64,000 nucleotides of DNA from Bemisia tabaci. Lineage: Eukaryota; Arthropoda; Insecta; Hemiptera; Aleyrodidae. The notes beneath the pieces are model-generated. The model did no database searches, was not told the DNA's origin, and saw only the letters and a list, made by a program, of their open reading frames with translations. Position 1 is the stretch's first letter. Each line of letters opens with the position of its first letter. Made by a program: the position numbers and the translations under genes. The stretch spans positions 85,510,411-85,574,410 of the forward strand of contig NC_092793.1 in the NCBI RefSeq assembly GCF_918797505.1. Direction: 5' to 3'. Positions 44,416 through 55,900 of the stretch are shown here, piece after piece.

Positions 44416-45447
44416 TTAATAATCGAAGGAATTGCGCCGTTGGTAGCACTCGACGGCTCTCAGCCGGATGTCCTCGAAGCACAGTCCGATGTCCGACTTC
44501 AACTTGCGCACTCGCACGTTCACATCCTCTCTCATGAGATCGTAGCACATAGCAATGAGCCCCATCCCGAGGAGCAAGTAAACAAAATTGATGACTAGCT
44601 TGGTCTGACTCCGGGCGTCCAGAATGCTTGCCCCGGGCACGAAATCTCCGATACCGATCTTGCAGAGACTTGTGACGCAAAAGTAGGAGCTGTCCAAGTA
44701 GGACCAGTTCTCCCACTCAGCGAACATGATGGTCCCGCCGGCAACATAAGCAGCTAGCACCCAGAGGCACGCCGTCGAGGGGACAATAACTCGGGACGCA
44801 GCGCCCAGATCGTGCTTGGCCTTGCGGTCTTCCATGCTGCAGCGGTAAATCCAAGTATATCCCCAGCGGAAAGTCTGGGCCAGGACCTTGCCCATGTTTC
44901 TGAAGTAGAGGACATAGAGGGGTATGCCAAAAACAGCGTAGACGACGGTGGCGGCTTTACCTCCGGCCGTGCGGGGGACCATGTTCCCGTATCCGATCAT
45001 GGTAAAGATGGAGCAGGAGAACATGAGAGCAGCAGAGTAGGACCAGAGTTCGTCGGTGCGTCCGTCGTAACCAGCCTTGGAGGCATTGACGATGCCGTGC
45101 TGGAAGCGAACGAGGGTCTCGTTGGCCCGAGCCCGCCAGGCGGTGCGGTCAATAACGTTGACGACCAAGATAAGGTCCCATAGAAGGGAGGCTGTCTCGT
45201 TCGTGAGCTGCTCTACGCGGAGTATCTCTGGACGGTCGCGGGCTGACTCGATGTACTTAAACCCAAACATGCCGACAACGGCGTAACCCACGATGAGCCC
45301 TCCGACGCCCACCTGCGTGCACATAAAAGCCACCAACTTTCGGCAGCAGTCCTTCACCTTCTCGCGGGGGTCCGAAGCTGACGTGGACACGGAGTTGCGC
45401 GACCCCTGAGAGCCACCATTCGAGGAGCGCATTGTGATATCGTGCAT
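44416..45447 (-). CDS. two-pore-domain potassium channel (K2P/TWIK-like), intronless
   Basis: One uninterrupted frame with K2P layout (residue numbers count from Val1, a GTG at 45,513; Met23 is the first in-frame ATG): TM1 about 64-86, an external cap with N-glycosylation sequons (NET 105, NET 131, NAS 143), pore loop 1 with IGYGN (173-177), TM2 about 187-208, TM3 about 243-264, pore loop 2 with IGIGD (286-290), TM4 about 306-327 and a short C-tail. K2P subunits dimerise into background K+ channels of the plasma membrane. In both filters the residue before IG is not threonine: Met in loop 1 and Lys in loop 2, each one base from ACG. Loop 2 also has Ile for the usual Phe. The GC-rich codons contrast with the AT-rich surroundings. 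An intronless frame suggests a retrogene, though I see no flanking duplication or poly(A). Start chosen at Met23 (343 residues), because the longer frame begins without ATG. Confidence 0.85.
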   Translation of the reverse strand: MHDITMRSSNGGSQGSRNSVSTSASDPREKVKDCCRKLVAFMCTQVGVGGLIVGYAVVGMFGFKYIESARDRPEILRVEQLTNETASLLWDLILVVNVIDRTAWRARANETLVRFQHGIVNASKAGYDGRTDELWSYSAALMFSCSIFTMIGYGNMVPRTAGGKAATVVYAVFGIPLYVLYFRNMGKVLAQTFRWGYTWIYRCSMEDRKAKHDLGAASRVIVPSTACLWVLAAYVAGGTIMFAEWENWSYLDSSYFCVTSLCKIGIGDFVPGASILDARSQTKLVINFVYLLLGMGLIAMCYDLMREDVNVRVRKLKSDIGLCFEDIRLRAVECYQRRNSFDY

Positions 45448-45513
45448 GCCCGACCGCGATCCGTCCGTCACTGCCGCCCACCGTGCGCTATTTCTGGAGC
45501 GCCACTGCTGCAC

Positions 45514-47036
45514 CCCTCCATCACTTGCGCGGCGCTATCTTCCGTAAACCGAAAATAATCTCTGGCCATCCGCCTCAAGGTAGGTGTGCAATAAGAATGG
45601 AGTAGTGCTCTTAGCGGGTAACGTTGCATGCTGTCAAAGATTTCGGTGTCAACATACCAAAAATTTGATATTTCGAGCTAGGGGTCCTCCTTGTTCCCCA
45701 TTGGTAAAGTCTCAGGGGGCTACATGACCATCAAATTAGGATTCCTTCGGGTCGATCACACGTGTTAAACGTCTTCCTTTCGAGCATCTGCGTCAACTAA
45801 GTGAACTAGAATTTTTTGGAGGGTGGAGGGCTTCCGTCCCCCTCTTTCAAGGGTCAGTATTTCGGACACGGATGGGCCGATTCTTGATTTCTTGGTATCG
45901 ATTTCGGTTGAGATTTTCCTAATTCCTGATGTCGATGAAATAGTTTAAAAAATTTGCAGTAAACCTTTATCTTCATAGCGAAGACCCCCCCCCCCCCTTT
46001 AGCCACCACGCGGGAACGAGGGTCCTTCGGAACTATGAAATTCTGACTTCTTGAGATCAATTCCCCGTTAATCCCAACCATCCCACAATTCGTCCGACAT
46101 TAAATAATAGAGAAAAAAGCCAGGTGCGGGTGGTTTGGGCCCCTGTATGCTGTATGCTAAGTACACTAATAAGGGGATATGTTCACAGGGTGGCAGGAGG
46201 GGCGCTGGGCACAAGGGGGGGAGGAGAAAGAAATGTAGCCCCAACATAACTTCCGAACAAATACGGAACCAAACGAAAACAAACAACGAATTCGTCGTGA
46301 TTCTTGTGTTACCATGCTACTTTTCAGTGTTTTGTTTCTTCTAAGGACCTCAGTGGTATATTCTATGACTAAAATGTCGAAGAGCAGGGCGGTAAAAAAA
46401 ATAATAGACTGGAAAATACAGTGGGAGAGGAGCAAGGGAAGGTGAGCATTTGTAAATTGAGGTATCGCTGCACTGTTTTTGAGCAATTCTCGGCCTCGTG
46501 AATATATTTCCCAAAGTTTTAAGACATTTCAGGCAAATCAATTTGATGAGATCCAATCTTTGACCGCTTCTGACTGTACATAAATATAAAGCATAGAGAG
46601 TAAGATCACCTGTGCGCCCACGGTAGTTCTCCGCACTTAGAAAATAAGCAGGCCACTCAAACCTTGGTACCTCTCTCTAGATCTACATGTGGATGGACGG
46701 GGATATATATATATATATATATATATCGAAATGCATGATCCCTGTTCTCTATCCTCACTTTCGTTCCTCCTCTTTTTTTGCTTTTCTCTTTCCTCCTCTC
46801 CCTCTTTTCCTCACTTTGGCAGTCACCGGCCCACTGGATGTATCTCAATATCTCAGTGTGCTGGTCTGTGCCTTGCCTTGCCTTGCCCTGCCCCCTCCCC
46901 CCACCTTTGTTTGAAATTTCTTTTCATTGATGTCGTGTATTCAGCAAAACAACAGAGAGTTGTTATGTAGTATCCTGGGCAATATGCAGGTGAGCGGGTA
47001 AACCATTGTTGACTGAGCAATTTCAACTCACGAGCC
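45514..47036. other. intergenic; repeat fragment and microsatellites
   Basis: Includes a fragment of the CAGGAACCT-type repeat (about 45,840-45,985), a 13-C run (45,985-45,997), (AT)12 at 46,703-46,726 and a short CCTTG run near 46,870. The frames here overlap on both strands and have no signature. Confidence 0.5.
46703..46726. repeat. (AT)12 microsatellite
   Basis: Twelve perfect AT units. Confidence 0.95.
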
Positions 47037-47695
47037 CTGCATTGAGTCATATACTTGAACATTAGTTACCATTACTCTCCACTTTCTGTATTTTTGACGC
47101 ACAGAACGTAATTTAACATGATTATGCCTTCAAAACGGGACAAGTCGAGATAGAAGTTGTTATTCTATGAAATATATATTTTTAACTGACGAATTATTTT
47201 CAGTTACAGTCGAACATTTGTAGAAAAATAAATTTAAACAAAAAAAGCCATGTTACGAGTTTTTAGAGCCAAAATAAGAGGGAACCCATAGAGAAAATAC
47301 AGAAGGTGGTGGCAAGCGGAGAAATGTACTCTTCTACGTCACGGCTAAAAATGAAGCTGCCCTTCTGATTGGTCCAGAGGATTGCGGGAAAATCGAGACC
47401 TCTTTGAGATTTAAAAGGGAGCGGGAAAGGTTGTAAGGTTCCCACTTATTTTAGCTCTAAAAACTCGTAAGTATGACTTTTTACGTTTCAATATGTTTTT
47501 TTATCAATGTTCCACCGTAACTGAAAATAATTTGTAAGTTAAAAATAAATAATTCATATAATAACAACTTTTATCTCGACTCGTCCCGTTTTAAAGGTAT
47601 AACCATGTTAAATTATGTTCTGTGCGTCAAAAAAGAAGACATTGGAGAGTGATGGTAACTCATGTTAAATTATATGACTTTCAATGTTAGTTTGA
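47037..47695. mobile_element. large palindromic (foldback) element
   Basis: The arms match from about CATTGAGTCATATA on the left to TATATGACTTTCAATG on the right, through blocks GTTACCATTACTCTCC, TTTTGACGCACAGAAC and GAGTTTTTAGAGCC. Its centre (47,256-47,470) is also present, inverted, at 48,308-48,480. No coding sequence. Confidence 0.75.
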
Positions 47696-47844
47696 GTGGT
47701 GATGTAGGTCTTTATACATAGGTTCCATCTTCCATCATGAAATGCATGAAATGTACTTTTTCTTAACAGCGCGCCAGTCCGTGTATTTTTCTACGTCACA
47801 GAAAATCTTCAAGATGGCTGCCTTGCCACCACCTTCTGTATTTT
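47696..47844. repeat. first half of a repeat split by a MITE
   Basis: The end CACCACCTTCTGTATTTTC continues after the MITE at 48,308 as GGGAACCTCACAACC. The combined sequence is an inverted copy of 47,275-47,440. Confidence 0.6.
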
Positions 47845-47852
47845 CTCTATGG

Positions 47853-48299
47853 TAGAGTCCCTTTATACCCAGAGTTACGACAACTCACTTTTGGTTGGGC
47901 CAGGGTTGGGCTGAAAGTGGCCTAAAAAAAAATCCAATTCTGATTGGTTCTCGCTCATGGAGGCCGAAACGAGTGCACCAAGATGGCGGTACCTCGTATG
48001 TGAACAAGAATAATGAAAATATTACCTAATTGTGGTTTATCAAGAGTAAATTGTTATTTCCATTGGTCCAAAATGAAAATAGATCAAGAAATTATTCACA
48101 AACCAATCTCATTTTATTGTTAATTGATCAGTTTGTTGATGTTGTTGTTTTTGTGTGACAGACATCGCAGGATTCCTGATCCTTATCCCTCAATATCGTT
48201 CGTTTGGGTGCACTCGTTTCGGCCTCCATGGCCAGCCAAGGCCGGCTGTCAGTCAGCTGATAATCGAGTTGACGTAACTCTGGGTATAAAGGGACTCTA
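47853..48299. mobile_element. hAT-like MITE (447 bp, 8-bp TSD)
   Basis: The terminal repeats TAGAGTCCCTTTATACCCAG and its complement extend inward to about 35 bp. CTCTATGG is duplicated exactly (47,845-47,852; 48,300-48,307). The ends are shared with the 312-bp MITEs but the interior is different. The intact repeat at 47,275-47,300 provides the empty site. Confidence 0.9.
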
Positions 48300-48307
48300 C
48301 TCTATGG

Positions 48308-48480
48308 AGGGAACCTCACAACCTTTCCCGCTCCTTTTTAAATTTTAAAGAGGTCTCGGTTTTTCTGCAATCCTATTGACCAATCAGAAGGGCGGCTTCA
48401 TTTTTAGCTGTGATGTAGAAAAGAACATTTCTCCGCTTGCCACCACCTTCTGTATTTTCTCTATGGCCCCTGGATGTGCT
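48308..48480. repeat. second half of a repeat split by a MITE
   Basis: AACCTTTCCCGCTCC to TTCTGTATTTTCTCTATGG is an inverted relative of 47,275-47,450. Confidence 0.65.
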
Positions 48481-49647
48481 TTGAATGTAGATGGTTAGGA
48501 TTATTTTTACACTTCATCACATTTTACTGGTCAAATATGTATTTCTATGGATCAGCTGGTAATGTTTTAGAACTGAGGAAAGAAAAGAAGAGACCGGTGT
48601 CACATCTGAGAACAGCACTATTCAACATAAAAATAATGTGGTAACTAATGGGACAACTGTTGATGGACGCAGTTTATTCCATGTCAATTCAATTCAATTC
48701 TTTAAGTGCGTCTTCGCGTTCCATTGTGCGTCTTGCGTCTAATTGCGTCTTATTAAGCAAAAGCTGCGTATAATTCTTCAAAAATTGTAAACTTTTACAA
48801 TTTGATGATTAAAATGCACCTCCAATCATACCAATATCACATTCTCCTCGTATGTATTTAGTTCCCAAGGCTATTCGCTTTTGCCTTACAATAATTTTTC
48901 TTCACCACGCATTAACATTACTGCACCGGGACCGCCAGCTGACAGCAACGCAAAGGCAACCCTTGTGTAGTGACCTAACATAGAACAAGATATATGTATC
49001 TTTGGTGTTAGTTATTGCCGATTCTAATTAAAATACAAAAAAAGTTTTTAGTACTTTTACTTTTAAATTTTAAAATTACTTAAATAAAGCCTTCCGCCTA
49101 AAAAAGTAGAAACTAACATTTCGCCGTAAAAAACGTGAGCTTACATTTGAATATTTTGACAGGGTTTATTCCTGGGCTAGTTTTATTTGACAACCAATAA
49201 CTTCATAACTAACATTTTCCAAGAATTGCACTTATGAACCCGTTTGCAATCCATTAGCTAACACATCTTAAAACTGTCAAACATTAATGCATGTGAGATG
49301 TGCTTCCAAACATCACCTTTTTGATAACTTCAAACATTCACATCCAAAATAATTTAGCATGTCAAAATCTTGTTTTTCATTTTTAAAAAAAGAATGGCTT
49401 CAAATTTATTTTTATAGTTCGAAAAATATTGATAAGAACATTGTTTGTAAAATAAACGCATTGAGAAATCGTAGAAATTGCCGCGCAGCGTGCGAATTCA
49501 GATTTCTCGCATCAAATGCTGGCTTCTGATTGGTTGATAGACGCGTTCCATCGTGCGTCTTATTTAACCGATAAGTGCGTTCCACAGCGTCCCATCTTGC
49601 GTTTTTTATAATCTGTGGCGCAGAGACACTGATTCTTTATTTATTTC
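48481..49647. other. no gene recognised; GCGTCTT-type strings
   Basis: Strings of the form TGCGTCTT and GCGTTCCA cluster at 48,700-48,760 and again at 49,540-49,610, possibly the two ends of a diverged element. No exon was found. Confidence 0.35.
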
Positions 49648-50985
49648 TAGAGTACCTTTATAGACAGAGTATGGCCATTCGTATCTTTTAACTACAGGAA
49701 AACTGTTCCGCTTTTTGATTGGTCAACGAGTTTTTAGGCTTCATGATGCTCTTAGGGCCGTAAATAAACAAACAAGATGGCGGCTCACCGTAACATCGAT
49801 GAGAAGCTAAATTTGACAAAAATTTCAATTATGCGGCAGTAACAATTTAAGGTTTATCTACAGCTGCGTGAAGTAAGAAATTTCTCCCCGCAGGGGCGCC
49901 ACCCCTGTGTTTTGATTTTTTGGTCCATGCTATTAGAGTCTGTACAGCTTCACATGAGTCCTTGCGCTTTTATTTAAAGTTGAAGGAATTTGTGTTTAAA
50001 TCGAAGAGTCATAAGTTCTAGCCATAACATTCTTCTTCCTATTGACCCTAAAAACCACGTGAAAAGTCATTTATGAAGCTCTGCAATTTGATCCCAGAAA
50101 AAAGTAGGGTTACGCATGATGACCTTGATGCAACCAATCGCGATTGATCGCTCTCAACAGTTGCAGATATCTCTCTCCCACCGTGAGATGTCTCTCTCGC
50201 ACTTACAGATATCCCGTAAGAGAAACTGGGATCAATTTACAGCTTTAATTATAAGACTTTCAAAGCTCGCGTTTGATTCTAAGGATTCCAGACGTATGCT
50301 GCTAGAACTTATGAGTCTTAGAATTTAAGATACCTATTGTGATATTTAAATAATCACTGATTTCGGAGTCGGATTTTAGCAGCGCAACGTGGTGGATTTT
50401 TTCGGAACTACAGCTGAAGATTAACCTTTAACGAGCATATCTACGAATAGCACACGAAAAACACATGAAAACATTGTTAAATTGCCTTTCACCTTTATCA
50501 CAGGAGGATGTAAGATGTGCATAACCTCAATCTTGCTTGCTGATAACGGCCATCTTGTTTGTTTATTTACGGCCCTAAGAGCATCGTGTCAGCCTAATCG
50601 CTCGCGACTATAGTCCCTTTATACTGAGAGTCAAGACAATGCGAATCCATTTCTGATTGGTTAACCGGATTTTAGGCCTTCACAGTGTCACAAACGGGAA
50701 TAAAGATTACATTTTCACCAATTGCAAAGATTAAAATCTGGAATGGACCGAGGAATTTCGGGTTCGACAAGGAACAAACGGAATGAGAGAAGGAACGGTG
50801 AAAGGAATTTAAGAATGAGCCGATCAAAGATTACGAAAAACGTTCAATTTGTGTAATCTTTATTCCCGTTTGTGACTCCATGAGGGGTGTTGTCTTGTCT
50901 CTCAGTATAAAGGGACTCTACTCGCGACCAATGAAAAACCGGAACAGAAATGGCCATTTATTTCTCAGTTTATAGTACAAAATAT
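49648..50985. mobile_element. larger element with hAT-like ends, interrupted by a MITE
   Basis: The left arm (TAGAGTACCTTTATAGACAG, ATGGCCATT, then GCTCTTAGGGCCGTAAATAA near 49,750) is mirrored on the right (TTATTTACGGCCCTAAGAGC near 50,565, then after the MITE AAATGGCCATTTATTTCTC and TTTATAGTAC). The left end resembles the TAGAGTCCC MITE ends. The interior has no recognised transposase. Confidence 0.6.
50609..50920. mobile_element. hAT-like MITE, copy 2 (312 bp, 8-bp TSD)
   Basis: Same length and nearly the same sequence as 38,377-38,688. CTCGCGAC is duplicated exactly (50,601-50,608; 50,921-50,928). It is inserted in the right arm of the larger element. Confidence 0.92.
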
Positions 50986-51399
50986 GAATTAACAAACAAC
51001 TGAGCTCATCCATGAAATTTACTCGTATGGAAGAGTCAGTAATTACATAATTTAATTCAGTCTAATTAAATGTGATATACGTCTTTTCTTTTCTTCCCCC
51101 AGTCCTGGGCGCGTTGAGAACATGAGAAGATGAAAAGAATGAGCTTGTTCAGTAATTCGTAATTCTTGCATTTTTGGAAACTAGAGAGTGCACATAGTTC
51201 ACAGGAATTTTCCCCGATTTTTTTGAGCAATATTAACACACGAAATACGAGTCCAAAAGTCTGTATTTTGGGCTCCCATTTAAACGCGCGCCGCTTGGGC
51301 CATCTCAAAATGGCGCCCATTCTATCCGTCCGGCGGTGGCCACATTTCTGACGTAGCGTGCCAGCGAGGTACCCCTGCGTGCCTCTGCTGCGTGTGCGT
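50986..51399. other. no gene recognised
   Basis: A 142-codon minus-strand frame (51,066-51,494) crosses into the dispersed repeat and shows no signature. Confidence 0.35.
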
Positions 51400-51497
51400 C
51401 GTATAAACAAACGAAGATTGATAACACGAAGGATCCAAACAACTCGAAATCTCTTAATTTTAATTAATTTAAATCCATTTTTGACTTCAACCAAGCA
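51400..51497 (+). repeat. dispersed repeat, doubly interrupted copy (part 1)
   Basis: Matches 14,870-14,975. The copy continues at 56,798-57,505 after the Helitron and at 59,140 after foldback element 3. Confidence 0.75.
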
Positions 51498-51539
51498 TCC
51501 TATATATTAAAATGCAACGTTCCGAATCTTGGGGCATTA

Positions 51540-52000
51540 AATTTGAGAGAACCACCGGACCGATTTGCCTGATCTTTTTTTTAAATGAAAGCCCCTGAGC
51601 TGTAGATTTGCAGGCTGTGATCGTTTTTTCGATTTTCTCAAATTTTTCACCATAATTTTCTCAAATTTTCTTCGATGCATTAAAACGGAGGTCCGAATGT
51701 GTGGACGTTAACTTTGAGAGAACCACCGGACCTATTTGCATAATTTTTGTTTTAAATTAAAGCCTGTGATCTGTAGATTTGCAGGCTGTGATCGTTTTTT
51801 CGATTTTCTCAAATTTTTCACCATAATTTTCTCAAATTTTCTTCGATGCATTAAAACGGAGGTCCGAATGTGTGGACGTTAACTTTGAGAGAACCACCGG
51901 ACCTATTTGCATAATTTTTGTTTTAAATTAAAGCCTGTGATCTGTAGATTTGCAGGCTGTGATCGTTTTTTCGATTTTCTCAAATTGTCTTACTTTTATC
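51540..52000 (+). repeat. ~172-bp tandem repeat in the Helitron 5' part
   Basis: Units starting GAGAGAACCACCGGACC near 51,545, 51,714 and 51,886. The last two are nearly identical; the third is truncated after CGATTTTCTCAAATT. Confidence 0.88.
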
Positions 52001-52129
52001 GACGAGTGAAGTTTAGCTGGGCTCAAATTTTCTCCCATTTATTCAGACTAAAGTCCGCCCTGGTAGCACAGCTCGGATCGGTAAGGTTTTAGAAACATTC
52101 CACTTGTGTCGAAACTGATTCATCTCGAT

Positions 52130-52930
52130 GAAACATATTAAAAACATTTCAGAAATGTTTCAAGGACGCAAATACTTTGAAAATTTCATTGAAACATATC
52201 CAAAACATTTTGAAAATGTTTTCAAATTGGATACATTTAACACAACAGAAATGTTTTGAAAACCAATCCTAAACATTTTACAAAAGAAAAATTTGGAGGG
52301 GAAATGAAATGTTTTAAAAACATTTTGAAGACAAAGTTGCGAGTCATGTAAAATATTTCATCAGAGACAACATGTTTTGAACACAGTTTAAAAATATTTT
52401 CATTTCATCTTGCAGAAACGTGAAACAATGTTTTTAAAATGTGTTCAAAATGTTTTCAAATTGTTCTACTATCACTTTTTAAAAACGTTTTCAACACATC
52501 TCCAACATGTTCTCAGATACTTCTAATTTCGAAGTGTTTGGTGAAATGTTTTGGAAATATTCTGAAAATGTTTCAAATTAATCTACAGATTGTTTCAAGC
52601 AACTTTTCAAAGTACTGTCAGATACTTTTCCTGCACGGCTCAACGACACCTTCCTGGAACCTATCTGACACATTTTAGATATGTTTTCAATTATTAATAA
52701 ATATTACTGATTGGTGTGGTATATCTCCAACTCATTTTCAAAACGTTTTAATTCTCTTTCCGATCAGCATCCTCAATTCATTTCAAAACGTTTTGAATAT
52801 AAATCGAACCAGTGTCGCTGAAGTTTTAGAAAAATGTTTTCAACACATCTCCAACACGTTCTCAGAAACTTTCAATTTCGAAGTGTTCCGTGAAATGTTT
52901 TCGAAATATTTTGAAAATGTTTCCCCCCAT
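52130..52930. repeat. field of degenerate AAACATTTT / AAAATGTTT palindromes
   Basis: About 800 bp in which ATGTTT, AAACAT and TTTTGAAAATGTTTT-like strings recur every 15-40 bp on both strands. It includes a duplicated block (TTTTCAACACATCTCCAACA near 52,490 and 52,838). Non-coding. Confidence 0.75.
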
Positions 52931-52989
52931 TTCATTCTTATTTGTTCTTTTCTCTTTCCAACTTTGTTTCAAATTTGCTTGATACTTCG

Positions 52990-55900
52990 TTTCTTCCTCT
53001 CTCTTTATTTTGTTGGTCGGTCGACTGCGTTGATCGGCTTTTTGCTATTGAAAGCACATTAAGACTTCATGGATTTTCAATATCATCATTTGATCTTCCG
53101 GAATTGCTTCCAATTAACCAGAATCTTCAAGGGTCGGAGCCTGATTCTCCTCCCCCTAAAACTATGATTCCATGATTTCTGCTGCTAACCCAGAGCAACA
53201 TCAAATTATTTCTGAAATAATTAGTCTCATCCAAAATCCATCTTACACGTGTAATGCGATTTTCATTGATGGTCCAGGAGGATCGGGAAAAACTTTCGTT
53301 TAAGAATGTCTTACTGCGTATTGTACAAAGGAAAACTTAGACGTCATCTCCGTTGCTTGGACAGGTATCGCCGCATCGTTGCTCCCTAACGGTCGGCCGG
53401 TTCATGGCAAATTCAAAATTCCTTCGGTTCTGAATGAGAATTCTGTGTCAAGTCTGACGGTTAGCTCAAGAGAGGCTGAGACTATTCGGAAAACAACGAT
53501 CATTTTTTGGGGTGAAGCTCTCATGGTTATCACGCATGCTCTGGCATGCATCGACCGACTTCTTAGAGAATGGGTAATGATATCCCTTTTCGAGGAAAAA
53601 TTGTCGTCTAGGGTGGTGATTTTAGACAGGTTTTACCCGTTGTTCCGCATGCTTCTCGCCAAACATTGGTGCAAAACGCAATCAAATTCTCACCACTTTG
53701 ACCTCTTTTCAAAATCAGAAAACTTACTCAAAATATGAGAACTTTGCAAGACGAAGCGGAGTTTGCAAAATTTTAACTCGAAATAGGTGATGGTGTTTAC
53801 CTTTCTGCTAAAAAAGGCCATGCCGGAATTCATTGATTGACCGACAAGCAGTATTACTGAAACTGATATTATTACTGAAAGGAGGGGTGGCGATTTGGGC
53901 CATTTCCGGCCCCACCTAATCCGGGACTTTTTTTGCTGTGATTCGTTACGTATAAGTGTCAAGAGAAAGCATGCCAAGTTTCAGGCCGATCGGCCCAATA
54001 TTCGGGGGGTAGGGGCCCCCCGAATTTTTAAGCGCAAAATCGGTATTAATTTTGTAGCGCCGTCAATTTCGCTCGTATACAGATGAAAATTGGGTGTCAG
54101 GGGTAAAATTTTGCGTTCTTTCCATTTCCGCCGTCAAAATTGACACTGGGGCAAAATTAAGGGGGTTTTGGGGGGTTTTTCGCGTTTTTTCGCGTTTTTT
54201 ACCAATTTTCTGCGGTTTTCATGCTTTAAGTCAGAGATTTTGAGCCAAACGACCACAGATTTGATTTCTACGCAAAAAATTACATAGGAACATAATGACC
54301 AACTAACACTCAACAGCGGATTTCTCTAGGAAAAACTGACCCATAAGTATGTGTTCACTCAGAAATTTTGAAAATAGCCATGTTTCGGGTACAGCCCAAG
54401 CTTGTAGCACTACCATATTCACATATGATACGCTCTAGGTCGACCCTGTTGATATTATCGAGAACTTGAAATGCTACCCGCTTGGGCGGAGGGTCGAATT
54501 CTCCTCAGAAACGAATAAAAAAGGCGATAAAATTACGTTTCACGTGAATTGTTGCGAGCGGAATGTTATTATATCGGCAACTTTCACCTCCAACTTATGT
54601 AATTTTTTGCGTGCTTTCCATTTCTGCCATGAAAATTGGCATCAAAGCAATTTTAAACGGTTTTTGGGGTTTTTTTATCATTTTTTAATCATTTTTTACC
54701 AGTTTTTTTCCGGTCTTTTGCGGTTTTCGTGTTTGAAACCTCATGTGGCATATCAGTTCTGTGGTTTCTTGGTTTTTACCGACATCAAGAAAAAGAGCCC
54801 CGAAGATTGTCATCCTCTTATGGAGACTGCCTAGAGGATGCTGCTTACTTATGGTCTGACGAGGATTCAGAATGAGAGATAAGGATTTTACACAACATTT
54901 CTTCTGCTATACGATTCATCCGTGACGTATTTTATGGATGTGATAGTAAACGTATTTTGAGGAAAATTAAAATTTGTGGTCGTTTGGCTCATTTGGTGAG
55001 GTTTCAAACATGAAAACCGCAAAAGACCGGAAAAAAATGATTAAAAAATGATAAAAAACCCCAAAAACCCGTTTAAAATTGCTTTGATGCCAATTTTCAT
55101 GGCAGAAATGGAAAGCACGCAAAAAATTACATAAGTTGGAGGTGAAAGTTGCCGATATAATAACATTCCGCTCGCAACAATTCACGTGAAACGTAATTTT
55201 ATCGCCTTTTTTATTCGTTTCTGAGGAGAATTCGACCCTCCGCCCAAGCGGGTAGCATTTCAAGTTCCCGATAATATCAACAGGGTCGACCTAGAGCGTA
55301 TCATATGTGAATATGGTAGTGCTACAAGCTTGGGCTGTACCCGAAACATGGCTATTTTCAAAATTTCTGAGTGAACACATACTTATGGGTCAGTTTTTCC
55401 TAGAGAAATCCGCTGTTGAGTGTTAGTTGGTCATTATGTTCCTATGTAATTTTTTGCGTAGAAATCAAATCTGTGGTCGTTTGGCTCAAAATCTCTGACT
55501 TAAAGCATGAAAACCGCAGAAAATTGGTAAAAAACGCGAAAAACCCCCCAAAATCCCCCTTAATTTTGCCCCAGTGTCAATTGTGACGGCGGAAATGGAA
55601 AGAACGCAAAATTTTACCCCTGACACCCAATTTTCATCTGTATACGAGCGAAATTGACGGCGCTACAAAATTAAAACCGATTTTGCGCTTAAAAATTCGG
55701 GGGCCCCTGCCCCCCGAATATTGGGCCGATCGGCCTGAAACTTGGCATGCTTTCTCTTGACACTTATACGTAACGAATCACAGCAAAAAAAGTCCCGGAT
55801 TAGGTGGGGCCGGAAATGGCCCAAATCGCCACCCCTCCTTTATGGAAAAGGTAGCTTCCTCATGCTCGAACGTAGATTTCACAAACTGCGCAATTCTGGC

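Noticed and set aside
44812..45286. Plus-strand frames of 69-123 codons
   Set aside because: They are antisense shadows of the K2P coding region.
45448..45513. 22 extra N-terminal residues of the K2P protein
   Set aside because: The longer frame begins at GTG with no ATG and a stop shortly upstream. Met23 is the first in-frame ATG, though a spliced leader exon cannot be excluded.
54466..55263. Mirrored 98-122 codon frames as genes
   Set aside because: Same reason: they lie in the arms of foldback element 2.
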